Assembly (NCBI GenBank): GCA_947069175.1
Contig: CAMTDV010000013.1
Location: 16,445,412 to 16,509,411 of the forward strand
Origin: Scalesia atractyloides
Lineage: Eukaryota; Streptophyta; Magnoliopsida; Asterales; Asteraceae
DNA: 64,000 nt
Direction: 5' to 3'
This document shows positions 45,115 through 58,462 of the stretch, one piece after another. The stretch's first letter is position 1; each line of letters opens with the position of its first letter. The position numbers were made by a program, and so were the translations under genes. The notes below the pieces were generated by a model that did no database searches, was not told the origin of the DNA, and was given only the letters and a program-made list of their open reading frames with translations.

Positions 45115-48100
45115 TTAAGTAGTAGTGGTAACAGGAAAAAGATGCGGGTATTTCTCGCGCATTGAGTTTTCACGTTCCCAAGTAAACTCAGGTCCTCGTT
45201 TCGACTCCCAACGTACCCTAACAATTGGAATACGACTTCGTCTGAAACGCTTCTCCCCGAAGTCCATGATTTCTACTGGTCTTTCAATGAAGTGCATAGA
45301 TTCATCGATCTGAATGTCTTCTAGAGGAATATGGAGGTTTTCATCGGCGAGGCACTTCTTCAAGTTTGGTACGTGGAATGTAGGATGAATTCTGTTGAGC
45401 TCTTTTGGTAGGTCAAGCTTGTATGCTACAGGACCTACTCTTTCGAGTATCTTGAAAGGTCCTACGTAGCGTGGTGCTAGCTTGTCCTTCTGGCCAAAAC
45501 GAACCACTCCCTTCCATGGTGATACTTTTAAAAGTACTTGATCCCCAATGTCAAACTCCAAGGGCTTTCGTCGTTTATCTGCATAACTCTTTTGACGACT
45601 TTGAGCCGCTAGAAGATTGTTTCGAATTTGAATGACCTTGTCGGTTGTTTCTTGAATTAACTCTGGACCGGTGATTTGTGATTCCCTAATTTCGTGCCAA
45701 CATACTGGAGATCGGCACTTACGACCATATAAAGCTTCGAAAGGAGCCATGCCGATACTTGAATGATAGCTATTGTTGTACGAAAATTCAACTAATGGTA
45801 GATGAGCGTCCCAATTCTCTTTGAAGTCTATGACACATGCTCGAAGCATGTCTTCAAGAGTTTGGATGGTGCGTTCAGGTTGTCCATCAGTTTGAGGATG
45901 AAAAGCGGTACTGAGGTCTAATCGTGTACCCAAGGCGGTTTGTACGGCTCGCCATGTTCGTGAAGTGAAACGACCATCACGGTCTGAAATGATGCTTAAA
46001 GGTACACCATGACGGCTTACGATCTCGCTGATGTAGATACGAGCTAACTTCTCGTTTTTGAAGTCCTCCCGAATCGGTATGAAGTGAGCTGATTTTGTAA
46101 GACGATCAATGATTACCCATTTGGTGTCATACCCACTGGAGGTGCGAGGTAACCCGGTAATGAAGTCCATGGTTATGTTTTCCCACTTCCATACAGGTAT
46201 TTCAGGTTGGACTAGGAGTCCTGAAGGTCTTTGATGTTCGGCTTTTACTTTGGAACAGGTAAGGCACTTGGAAACAAAAATAGCGATATCCTTTTTCATG
46301 CCAGGCCACCAGTAGGTGTATCGTAGGTCTTGATACATCTTGTCGGCTCCTGGGTGTACAGAGTATCGTGTTTTGTGCGCCTCATTCATAAGGAAATCAC
46401 GAAGGTTATCGCGATCGGGAATCCATATGCGATTTAAATAGTATAGAATACCGTCGGATTTGGTTTCGATTTTGAGTTCAGCTCCACATGACAGCTCATC
46501 ACGTACGTCATTTTCTGTTACAGAAACATGTTGAGCTGCTCAAATTCGATCTTTGATGTCGGTTATGATTTGCGAACATAGAAGACGAATGGAGTTCGCA
46601 TAACCTTTCGCATCAGCCACCACGTTTGCCTTGCAAGGATGATACCGAATTTCACAGTCGTAGTCATTGAGGAGTTCGACCCATCTTCGTTGCCTCATAT
46701 TCAACTCCTTTTGGTTGAAGATATGTTGGAGACTTTTGTGGTCAGTGTATATTTCACACTTGGTACCGTAGAGGTAATGTCTCCATATCTTGAGAGCGAA
46801 CACAACGGCTCCAAGTTCCAGGTCGTGGGTGGTGTAGTTCTTTTCATGAACCTTGAGTTGCCTAGAAGCATAGGCTATCACTTTTCCTCTTTGCATTAAT
46901 ACACAGCCTAGCCCTTGCCCTGATGCGTCGCAATATACTACAAAGTCATCGCAACCTTCAGGGAGTGTGAGGATAGGTGCGTCACAAAGTTTTTGCTTTA
47001 GAGTTTGGAAGGCTTCTTGTTGTTTAGGTCCCCAAATGAAGGGTTTTCCTTTATGAGTCAAAGCCGTGAGTGGTACAGCAATACGGGAAAAATTGGCAAT
47101 GAAGCGGCGATAGTAACCAGCCAAACCGAGAAATGACCTTACTTCGGTAGGGGTACGTGGCGCTTGCCATTCCTGTACTGCCTTGATTTTTGAAGGATCG
47201 AAATGTATTCCCTTGTCATTAACGACATGTCCAAGGAATTGTACTTCTCTTAACCAGAATTCGCATTTTGAGAACTTAGCGTAGAGCTTTTCAGTCCTTA
47301 AGAGTGTAAGGATGAGTCGAAGGTGTCGTTCATGATCGGATTTAGACTTGGAGTAGATAAGGATGTCGTCGATGAAGACTATGACAAAACGGTCGAGGTA
47401 GGGTTTGCATACCCTATTCATTAGATCCATGAAGACAGCGGGGGCGTTGGTTTAAACCGAATGGCATGACCATGAATTCGTAATGACCATAACGAGTCCA
47501 GAAGGCGGTCTTTGGGACGTCTTCTTCATGTACTCTGAGCTGATGATAACCAGAACGAAGGTCGATTTTTGAAAAGCAGGTGGCGCCTTGAAGTTGGTCT
47601 AGGAGGTAATCGATGCGAGGTAGTGGATAACGATTTTTAACCGTTAACTTGTTGAGTTCTCTGTAGTCGATACACATGCGAAACGTTCCATCTTTCTTCT
47701 TCACAAAAAGAACAGGTGCACCCCAAGGCGAGGAGCTAGGACGTATGAATCCTTTGTCAGTCAGTTCTTGCAGTTGACTGGCCAGCTCTTGCATTTCGGA
47801 TGGGGCTAGCCTATAAGGAGATTTTGCGACTGGTGTAGCGCCAGGTACAAGATCGATGCGGAATTCGACTTCTCTCACAGGAGGGAGTCCTGAGATGTCG
47901 TCGGGAAAGACTTGTGGGAATTCCTTCACCACTGGTATATCTTCGAGTTTCTTCTCCTTGTTTCCCTTTTTGACGACGTGAGTTAGGAATGCGACATAGT
48001 TCTTGCGGAGATATTTTCGGGCTTGAAGGCAGGACATTAATTTGAGTCCTTTCGAAGGGGTTTCTCCAAAAATACGTAGGGTCTGACCGTCTGCAAGAGG

Positions 48101-49774
48101 AATGCGAATGAACTTTTCGCGGCATACTACTTCAGCGTGATGCTGGCTGAGCCAGTCCATACCGATTATAATATCGAAACTTCCCAACTTCATAGGAATG
48201 AGGTCAACTAGAAAATCGTGATCGTTTAGAGTGAGGGTACAATTTCGTATAATAGAATTTAATGAAACGGGCTTTCCGTCAGCAACTTCCACCGTTAGAG
48301 ATTCCATGAGATTATCACGAGTTTGGTTGAGGATAGGTTCGAATTCTAAGGACACAAAACTCTTATCCGCGCGAGTATCGAATAACATGGATGCATAACT
48401 ACCATTGATGAGAAACGTATCGTTAACCACGTTGTTGTCAGCCCTAGCTTGGTTGGCATTGATGTTGAAAGCTCTTCCTCTAGCAGGTGGAGGAGCTTGG
48501 TTAGCTTGGTTTACCGGATTTGCTTGAGCTTGGGCATGGTTGATGTTCACCAAGCGTGGACATGTGTTCCTGAAGTGGTTTGGGTCTCCGCAGTTGTAAC
48601 AAGCCCGCATGGGTTGCATCATGGGGGTAGTTGGGTTGGTAGTAGGATTGGGCTATATGTTGTGCAGGTGGTAGAAGTAAGGGTTGTTGGGCTTGACCCA
48701 CTATCTGATGGTGGGTTTGGGTTGGGGGTTGATTGCGGTTCGTTCGTTGAAGAATACGGCAGGTTTGGATGGTGTGACCTGCACGGCCACAGCTTGTGCA
48801 ATGTTGGCAAAGAGTTTCGGGAGAGTGATGGTATTGACAACGGTTGCATTTTGATTGTGGGCAGGTGTATGGCTTTTTAAATGGTGCAGTCGAAGGAGCA
48901 ATTTGGGTGATCGGTGCAGCAGTGATAGGAGGGTTGGTTTGAGTGACAGCAAAATTCTTGCTGTTTCGTTTCCTCTTACCAGCAAACCTTAAGGAGGAGA
49001 CCGAGTGGTTTGTAGTTGGGGATTCTGTGGGTGTTTTTTTCTTATCATCCTTAAATTTGCCGTTTCGGATGCGATTCTCAGTGAGTTCGGTAGCTAGTTC
49101 CATTGTGGCTTCAAGTGTTGCAGGCGAAGTGCTTAGAACCGAGTCTTGAATTTTCGAGGGGAGACCTCGAATGTAGTGTTCAACCAAGCGGTACACGGGG
49201 GTGAACAAATTAGGGATCATCTGGTTTAGCTCGAGAAATCTTTTGTTATAGGAAGTGTGATCTCCTTCCTTTTGTTTCAACGCGTGGAATTCATCTTCCA
49301 ACTTTTTGATTTCGCTTCTTAGACAGAAGCGTCTTGTCATGAGTTCCCTTTCCCATGTTAAGGCCATGGCGTCTTCAATTCGTCGTTTACCCTTTTCCGT
49401 GTTCCACTAGGTAAGGCTACCCCAAACAGTCTTCCAGTTGCATAACGTACCTTGCGATCCTCTGGACAATCGCAATTGAGGAAAGTGTTCTCCATTTCTT
49501 CAAACCAGTGAAGGAGAGCAGTAACACCTTCGGTCCCTTCATACTTTGGGGGATCGCAAGATTTGAAGTGTTTGTAGGAGCACTTTTTGGAGGGAGGGTT
49601 GGCGACGCTCTGGTCTTCTTGATTGGGAGGGTTGATGGGATTTGCGGTGAGAGCTTGTTGAACTTGAATTACGATGTCAGGAAGCACTGCAGCCATTTGT
49701 TTAGCAATTTGTGTGGCCAAGCGTTCATTGGATCTTCCTGACTTTCTACCTCCACGTAGTTGCCTAGCCGACAT
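45115..49774 (-). pseudogene. Family 1 copy 3 gag-pol (broken)
   Basis: Gag starts at 49774 (MSARQLRGGRKSGRSNERLA), preceded by CCTGTAG. Capsid-like sequence follows, then two CCHC knuckles, protease, RT (FIDDIL about 47365-47385), RNase H, and integrase (46389 downward, in one frame to the stop at 45115), with the D-D-E core and chromodomain-like end. Lesions are a 1-nt loss in gag near 49415 with a TAG beside it, an extra G near 48620-48626 that separates gag from protease, DTRADKSF in place of DTGADKSF at the protease active site (about 48369-48380), an extra T at about 47450 in RT, and indels near 46540-46615. The integrase module is the most complete in the window. Confidence 0.92.
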
Positions 49775-50567
49775 CTACAGGAACATACATAGGAAAATTG
49801 TGAGTTTAAGAAGTTTTTAGGTGTCATGTGTCGTTAAAAGAATAAAAATAACATAACTATCAATAATGCAACTACATCCATAGGATGTCTTGGGTTTGCT
49901 CATGTTTGGGCCTCCAATGTCCCCCATACCATCGCCTGTATAGTCATGTGGGCCCCCATGACTATTGGGCTTGGTAGGATTCACATTGGTGTTGGCGGAT
50001 TAACACTCGCATCACCCGAATGAAAACCGAAAAATATGATTGCGAGATGTATGGTAGGAGGGTGTCCAGGTGTAGACACAATGACAACTCAAAGTGGGGT
50101 TAGCTCACACGACGTTTGGTATAGCATGCTTTGGCCTAATAGTTCCTTCGTACTCTCAACGTTAGTCCCCAGGTAGGCAAACTGGTCCTTTATTTTGGAT
50201 TTATACGAATGCCAAGCCTAGACAGGACGTTCCGACTACCGGTACTCGTACCCTTCCAGTTACTACATGCCCGTCATGAGAACTCACTTTGATGTGATTT
50301 GAAAATACAAAAATCATTGCAAAAATCATGGGAATTGTTAGGTGTGTGCTCTGATGGATATGATATGTTATGAGGATATGATTTATGATGAGCATTGTAT
50401 AATAACATGTATTTGTGAGCATATTGCATAACATTGAGTGTAACAATAAACATAAAGCATATAAACATTATGAATTTTGTATGTAACGCATAAACAATTT
50501 AAAATTTTAATCAACTATAGTATAGGCTCTAAGGGTCTAATAACCTATCCTATATCACTATAGTCAT
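49775..50567 (-). other. Family 1 copy 3 leader
   Basis: This is 793 bp of untranslated leader between the primer-binding site and the gag ATG. It is the same as in copies 1 and 4, apart from small changes. No supported ORF is visible. Confidence 0.75.
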
Positions 50568-50580
50568 GGCTCTGATACCA
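50568..50580 (-). other. Family 1 primer-binding site (copy 3)
   Basis: TGGTATCAGAGCC on the minus strand, three bases from the LTR end at 50584. It is complementary to initiator methionine tRNA. Confidence 0.95.
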
Positions 50581-50583
50581 ATC

Positions 50584-52962
50584 TGTCACACCTCGACCCG
50601 CAGCGGAATAAGAGTCGGGGCATAATTGGGTTATCACCAAAGCTCATGATGTTTACTAAATGTTTCATATTTATTAAACTCAAATTACAACTTAAATATC
50701 CAAATCAAAATTCATAAAATTACAAGGAAATGAGACTATGTAAATAATCCAAAGCTTAAACTGATTTATTCTTCTAGGCCTTCCTATGTGTTTCTTGCCT
50801 CAGCTGGATCACCTGTATCATGTGTAAAACGGGGGATATTTTGGGTCAACAAAAGTTGGCGAGTGAACCTTGATAAAACATTGTTATTAATTTCTTGTTT
50901 TATTTAATATGGAAAATTTGTGCAATAATCACATATGAGCAAACATATATAAGTAAACAAACACAAACCATTTTGAATGAGTACATGATATGAATGATGA
51001 TGAATGTGAGATCAAGGCTCAATCAAACGGAGCCGATCTTATGAGGCACCTGATGCTCAACCCGTCTCCCACGGGGAACTGATGGGCCTAATGAAATGCG
51101 TGCACTGAAAATGATAAATCCAAACTACATATAATCCACACAACAATTGATACACATTTGATCACGGATATGATGGATGCACAAGTGTTTAAATATAATA
51201 AAGAATTAAACGACACATGATACACCCCAAAACATGATTAAAACGGGGAATTGATAGAGATTCACTCACATTGGGTGCGTTCTTTGATGACGTTGGATGC
51301 GCACGAAATTTAGAATTTGATCGACGAGAGAAAAACTAACCTAAAATAATAACGAAATGATTCGGTAAATAAATGGATTTTATTTGGGATTAATATTTTT
51401 ATTTATTACTCTTAATGGAATTTTTAGATTTATCTTTGTGAGTTTAAGGTAATTTTCTAACTTTAAAAATCTTATTTTTTAAGTATTTTTAAATGATTTT
51501 TCAATTAAATAACTAAAAAGGAAAATAAAAAAAAATGTTGACTTTTGACCGTTGACCGTTGACCGGTCGGACTGTGTTTAATTATGCGCTGAGTGAGGTT
51601 CGAACTCGGGACCTCTCGTATAAGTGCACGCAGCTCTACCAACTGAGCTACGTGTCTAACCCGAAATATTCTCTGTTTTATTATATATATATACTAATTA
51701 ACTTTAACCTTATTTATTTTTTTTAAAAAGTTTCATAAATTGCCAACCTGGTTTAGGTATCCAGAGTCGAACTCGCGCTCTTCAGTTTACGTGCACACAG
51801 CCCAACCAGTTGGGCTGTGTGTCTAACCTGTTTATATACTGAATTATATTATATTTATATACATGTTGAAGGATGATCTGAATAGGTTTTAAAAAGGATT
51901 GGTTTTATTTCTGAAAGTCGGTAACATGTGCGATTCGAACTCAGGACGTGCGTGTTATGTTGCACACAGTCCACCGCTGGACTGTGTGTCTAACCCGGTT
52001 AAATATCCGGTTTTAATTAAACTAATACACATTTCTCAACTTCGTCTTCTTCGCTTAACAATACAGAACAGTGAAATCCGACTGTTCTGTTTAATTGATC
52101 TTAACTTATACTTGATTGAAATGAAAAGAGAAATTAAATGACATGGTATACCAGAACGGCGAGTTTGCTTCAGGTTTTCCGGCAAGGTCTCGTCGGCTCC
52201 GATCCGCGGATTCCGGCTGAGGGAAACTGTTTGACAGTTTTGATTAGTGTGTTGAGTAATTAGGTTACTAATCGAGAGATAGCAAGAAAAGTTTAGATGA
52301 TTGTACCGTCTGAAGACAATCGCGGTTTTCCGTTCAGCGATTCCGGCGAAACTGAAATTTCCGGCGACGTGCTCTGGAAGGATTAAAGCTTCGAAAGAGA
52401 GTGCGATTTTGAGCGAAAAGGTTACCAGAGGTTTGGGTGGGTATTGATAAGGAAGAACAGGGTGTATTTGGTTCGAATTTGAGTCTTGATTCGTGGTCAA
52501 AGTTTTCCGGCGGTTATAACTGAAATTGAGGGTTAGACATCGTTATAACCGATGTCGAAATTAGTTCACGCGTTTCAGTCAAAGGAAACGGTCATAATTC
52601 GCGATAATCTCGGCTTTTCCGGCGACTGCGAATTTGGGCGCGCTGATTACTGGTTTGACTTTCAGTTTTATTATAAATGTTATTTGTTTTAATGTTTATC
52701 ACAAAAGCTGTGCGCGGTGGAGCGGTGTGTTGTGTGTTTTGGCTTGTGGGAGACCCGGGTTCGAAACCCGGCGTCTACATTTATTTTTTTATTCATTATT
52801 TATTACTAATTTTAAATTTTGGTTTTTAAATTCTAATATATTTATTAATTATGTATCGTTTAAAATTAATATCAACTATAAATACGCAACGAAATTTATA
52901 ACTGGATATTTGATTGATAAACGAAGCGGGTTTTGAAAACCCGTTTTTCGACGGATGTTACA
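50584..52962 (-). mobile_element. Family 1 LTR, complete (middle LTR of array 2)
   Basis: The LTR is 2379 bp. It is shared as the 5' LTR of copy 3 and the 3' LTR of copy 4. The W-box cluster is intact (about 51538-51565), the TATA box is changed to TATCAATA (52442-52449), and module D is present at about 52703-52776. Confidence 0.95.
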
Positions 52963-52994
52963 GTATCCCTACTTTTAGAAATTCGTCCCGAAAT

Positions 52995-55900
52995 TTAAGT
53001 AGTAGTGGTAACAGGAAAAAGATGCGGGTATTTCTCGCGCATTGAGTTTTCACGTTCCCAAGTAAACTCAGGTCCTCGTTTCGACTCCCAACGTACCCTG
53101 ACAATTGGAATACGACTTCGTCTTAAACGCTTCTCTCCGAAGTCCATGATTTCTACTGGTCTTTCAATGAAGTGCATAGATTCATCGATCTGAATGTCTT
53201 CTAGAGGAATATGGAGGTTTTCATCGGCGAGGCACTTCTTCAAGTTTGATACGTGGAATGTAGGATGAATTCTGTTGAGCTCTTCTGGTAGGTCAAGCTT
53301 GTATGCTACAGGACCTACTCTTTCGAGTATCTTGAAAGGTCCTACGTAGCGTGGTGCTAGCTTGTCCTTCTGGCCAAAACGAACCACTCCCTTCCATGGT
53401 GATACTTTTAAAAGTACTTGATCCCCAATGTCAAACTCCAAGGGCTTTCGTCGTTTATCTGCATAACTCTTTTGACGACTTTGAGCCGCTAGAAGATTGT
53501 TTCGAATTTGAATGACCTTGTCGGTTGTTTCTTGAATTAACTCTGGACCGGTGATTTGTGATTCCCCAATTTCGTGCCAACATACTGGAGATCGGCACTT
53601 ACGACCATATAAAGCTTCGAAAGGAGCCATGCCGATACTTGAATGATAGCTATTGTTGTACGAAAATTCAACTAATGGTAGATGAGCGTCCCAATTCCCT
53701 TTGAAGTCTATGACACATGCTCGAAGCATGTCTTCAAGAGTTTGGATGGTGCGTTCAGATTGTCCATCAGTTTGAGGATAAAAAGCGATACTGAGGTCTA
53801 ATCGTGTACCCAAGGCGGTTGGGCTCGCCATGTTCGTGAAGTGAAACGACCATCACGGTCTGAAATGATGCTTAAAGGTACACCATGACGGCTTACGATC
53901 TCGCTGATGTAGATACGAGCTAACTTCTCGTTTTTGAAGTCCTCGCAAATCGGTATGAAGTGAGCTGATTTTGTAAGACGATCAATGATTACCCATATGG
54001 TGTCATACCCACTGGAGGTGCGAGGTAACCCGGTAATGAAGTCCATGGTTATGTTTTCCCACTTCCATACAGGTATTTAGGTTGGACTAGGAGTCCTGAA
54101 GGTCTTTGATGTTTGGCTTTTACTTTGGAACAGGTAAGGCACATTGAAACAAAAATAGCGATATCCTTTTTCATGCCAGGCCACCTGTAGGTGAATCGTA
54201 GGTCTTGATACATCTTGTCGGCTCCTGGGTGTACAGAGTATCGTGTTTTGTGCGCCTCATTCATAAGGAAATCACGAAGGTTATCGCGATCGGGAATCCA
54301 TATGCGATTTAAATAGTATAGAATACCGTCGGATTTGGTTTCGATTTTGAGTGCAGCTCCACATGACAGCTCATCGCGTACGTCATTTTCTGTTACAGAA
54401 ACATGTTGAGCTGCTCGGATTCGATCTTTGATGTCGGTTATGATTTGCGAACATAGAAGACGAATGGAGTTCGCATAACCTTTTCGACTGAGCGCATCAG
54501 CCACCACGTTTGCCTTGCCAGGATGATACCGAATTTCACAGTCGTAGTCATTGAGGAGTTCGACCCATCTTCGTTGCCTCATATTCAACTCCTTTTGGTT
54601 GAAGATATGTTGGAGACTTTTGTGGTCAGTGTATATTTCACACTTGGTACCGTAGAGGTAATATCTCCATATCTTGAGAGCGAACACAACGGCTCCAAGT
54701 TCCAGGTCGTGGGTGGTGTAGTTCTTCTCATGAACCTTGAGTTGCCTAGAAGCATAGGCTATCACTTTTCCTCTTTGCATTAATACACAGCCTAGCCCTT
54801 GCCCTGATGCGTCACAATATACTACAAAGTCATCGCAACCTTCAGGGAGTGTGAGGATAGGTGCGTCACAAAGTTTTTGCTTTAGAGTTTGGAAGGCTTC
54901 TTGTTGTTTAGGTCCCCAAATGAAGGGTTTTCCTTTATGAGTCAAAGCCGTGAGTGGTACAGCAATACGGGAAAAATTGGCAATGAAGCGGCGATAGTAA
55001 CCAGCCAAACCGAGAAATGACCTTACTTCGGTAGGGGTACGTGGCGCTTGCCATTCCTGTACTTCCTTGATTTTTGAAGGATCGACATGTATTCCCTTGT
55101 CATTGACGACATGTCCAAGGAATTGTACTTCTCTTAACCAGAATTCGCATTTTGAGAACTTAGCGTAGAGCTTTTCAGTCCTTAAGAGTGTAAGGATGAG
55201 TCGAAGGTGTCGTTCATGATCGGATTTAGACTTGGAGTAGATAAGGATGTCGTCGATGAAGACTATGACAAAACGGTCGAGATACGGTTTGCATACCCTA
55301 TTCATTAGATCCATGAAGACAGCGGGGGCGTTGGTTAAACCGAATGGCATGACCATGAATTCGTAATGACCACAACGAGTCCGGAAGGCGGTCTTTGGGA
55401 CGTCTTCTTCATGTACTCTGAGCTGATGATAACCAGAACGAAGGTCGATTTTTGAAAAGCAGGTGGCGCCTTGAAGTTGGTCTAGGAGGTCATCGATGCG
55501 AGGTAGTGGATAGCGATTTTTAACCGTTAACTTGTTGAGTTCTCTGTAGTCGATACACATGCGAAACGTTCCATCTTTCTTCTTCACAAAAAGAACAGGT
55601 GCACCCCAAGGCGAGGAGCTAGGGCGTATGAATCCTTTGTCAGTCAGTTCTTGCAGTTGACTGGCCAGCTCTTGCATTTCGGATGGGGCTAGCCTATAAG
55701 GAGATTTTGCGACTGGTGTAGCGCCAGGTACAAGATCGATGCGGAATTCGACTTCTCTCACAGGAGGGAGTCCTGAGATGTCGTCGGGAAAGACTTGTGG
55801 GAATTCCTTCACTACTGGTATATCTTCGAGTTTCTTCTCCTTGTTTCCCTTTTTGACGACGTGAGTTAGGAATGCGACATAGTTCTTGTGGAGATATTTT

Positions 55901-57653
55901 CGGGCTTGAAGGCAGGACATTAATTTGAGTCCTTTCGAAGGGGTTTCTCCAAAAATACGTAGGGTCTGACCGTCTGCAAGAGGAATGCGAATGAACTTTT
56001 CGCGGCATACTACTTCAGCGTGATGCTGGCTGAGCCAGTCCATACCGATTATAATATCGAAACTTCCCAACTTCATAGGAATGAGGTCAACTAGAAAATC
56101 GTGATCATTTAGAGTGAGGGTACAATTTCGTATAATAGAATTTAATGAAACGGGCTTTCCGTCAGCAACTTCCACCGTTAGAGATTCCATGAGATTATCA
56201 CGAGTTTGGTTGAGGATAGGTTCGAATTCTAAGGACACAAAACTCTTATCCGCCAGTATCGAATAACATGGATGCATAACTACCATTGATGAGAAACGTA
56301 TCGTTAACCACATTGTTGTCAGCCCTAGCTTGGTTGGCATTGATGTTGAAAGCTCTTCCTCTAGCAGGTGGAGGAGCTTGGTTAGCTTGGTTTACCGGAT
56401 TTGCTTGAGCTTGGGCATGGATGATGTTCACCAAGCGTGGACATGTGTTCCTGAAGTGGTTTGGGTCTCCGCAGTTGTAACAAGCCCGCATGGGTTGCAT
56501 CATGGGGGTAGTTGGGTTGGTAGTAGGATTGGGCTATATGTTGTGCAGGTGGTAGAAGTAAGGGTTGTTGGGCATGACCCACTATCTGATGGTGGGTTTG
56601 GGTTGGGAGTTGATTGCGGTTCGTTCGTTGAAGAATACGGCAGGTTTGGATGGTGTGACCTGCACGGCCACAGCTTGTGCAATGTTGGCAAAGAGTTTCG
56701 GAAGAGTGATGGTATTGACAACGGTTGCATTTTGATTGTGGGCAGGTGTATGGCTTTTTAAATGGTGCAGTCGAAGGAGCAATTTGGGTGATCGGTGCAG
56801 CAGTGATAGGAGGGTTGGTTTGAGTGACAGCAAAATTCTTGCTGTTTCGTTTCCTCTTACCAGCAAACCTTAAGGAGGAAACCGAGTGGTTTGTAGTTGG
56901 GGTCTCTGTGGGTGTTTTTTTCTTATCATCCTTAAATTTGCCGTTTCGGATGCGATTCTCAGTGAGTTCGGTAGCTAGTTCCATTGCGGCTTCAAGTGTT
57001 GCAGGCGAAGTGCTTAGAACCGAGTCTTGAATTTTCGAGGGGAGACCTCGAATGTAGTGTTCAACCAAGCGGTACACGGGGGTGAACAAATTAGGGATCA
57101 TCTGGTTTAGCTCGAGAAATCTTTTGTTATAGGAAGTGTGATCTCCTTCCTTTTGTTTCAACGCGTGGAATTCATCTTCCAACTTTTTGATTTCGCTTCT
57201 TAGACAGAAGCGTCTTGTCATGAGTTCCCTTTCCCATGTTAAGGCCATGGCGTCTTCAATTCGTCGTTTACCCTTTTCCGTGTTCCACTAGGTAAGGCTA
57301 CCCAAACAGTCTTCCAGTTGCATAACGTACCTTGCGATCCTCGGGACAATCGCAATTGAGGAAAGTGTTCTCCATTTCTTCAAACCAGTGAAGGAGAGCA
57401 GTAACACCTTCGGTCCCTTCATACTTTGGGGGATCGCAAGATTTGAAGTGTTTGTAGGAGCACTTTTTGGAGGGAGGGTTGGCGACGCTCTGGTCTTCTT
57501 GATTGGGAGGGTTGATGGGATTTGCGGTGAGAGCTTGTTGAACTTGAATTACGATGTCAGGAAGCACTGCAGCCATTTGTTTAGCAATTTGTGTGGCCAA
57601 GCGTTCATTGGATCTTCTGACTTTCTACCTCCACGTAGTTGCCTAGCCGACAT
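52995..57653 (-). pseudogene. Family 1 copy 4 gag-pol (broken)
   Basis: The longest open stretch of this family runs 56340-54049, covering the end of protease, all of RT (FIDDIL about 55244-55264), RNase H, and the integrase zinc-binding start, about 760 codons. A 2-nt loss at about 56253-56255 destroys the protease DTGAD motif. Other lesions are the extra G near 56501-56507, the gag frameshift and TAG near 57288-57296, a missing C near 57617 close to the gag start, a stop or frame change at about 54048-54078, and a deletion at about 53818-53830 in integrase. The C-terminal integrase and chromodomain-like part is open from 53831 to 52995. Confidence 0.92.
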
Positions 57654-58446
57654 CTACAGGAACATACATAGGAAAATTGTGAGTTTAAGAAGTTTTTAGG
57701 TGTCATGTGTCGTTAAAAGAATAAAAATAACATAACTATCAATAATGCAACTACATCCATAGGATGTCTTGGGTTTGCTCATGTTTGGGCCTCCAATGTC
57801 CCCCATACCATCGCCTGTATAGTCATGTGGGCCCCCATGACTATTGGGCTTGGTAGGATTCACATTGGTGTTGGCGGATTAACACTCGCATCACCCGAAT
57901 GAAAACCGAAAAATATGATTGCGAGATGTATGGTAGGAGGGTGTCCAGGTGTAGACACAATGACAACTCAAAGTGGGGTTAGCTCACACGACGTTTGGTA
58001 TAGCATGCTTTGGCCTAATAGTTCCTTCGTACTCTCAACGTTAGTCCCCAGGTAGGCAAACTGGTCCTTTATTTTGGATTTATACGAATGCCAAGCCTAG
58101 ACAGGACGTTCCGACTACCGGTACTCGTACCCTTCCAGTTACTACATGCCCGTCATGAGAACTCACTTTGATGTGATTTGAAAATACAAAAATCATTGCA
58201 AAAATCATGGGAATTGTGAGGTGTGTGCTCTCATGGATATGATATGTTATGAGGATATGATTTATGATGAGCATTGTATAATAACATGTATTTGTGAGCA
58301 TGCTTGCATAACATTGAGTGTAACAATAAACATAAAGCATATAAACATCATGATTTTGTATGTAACGCATAAACAATTTAAAATTTTAATCAACTATAGT
58401 ATAGACTCTAAGGGTCTAATAACCTATCCTATATCACTATAGTCAT
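57654..58446 (-). other. Family 1 copy 4 leader
   Basis: This is an untranslated leader equivalent to 49775-50567, ending at the primer-binding site (58447-58459). No supported ORF is visible. Confidence 0.75.
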
Positions 58447-58459
58447 GGCTCTGATACCA
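58447..58459 (-). other. Family 1 primer-binding site (copy 4)
   Basis: TGGTATCAGAGCC on the minus strand, three bases from the LTR at 58463. Confidence 0.95.
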
Positions 58460-58462
58460 ATC

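Noticed and set aside
52634..52936. A 100-codon plus-strand ORF in the U3 of family 1 LTRs (also 6401-6703 and 26430-26732)
   Set aside because: It runs through tRNA-like module D and AT-rich repeats, lacks domain features, and in the LTR at 44730 it is split by a 1-nt change. It is probably accidental.
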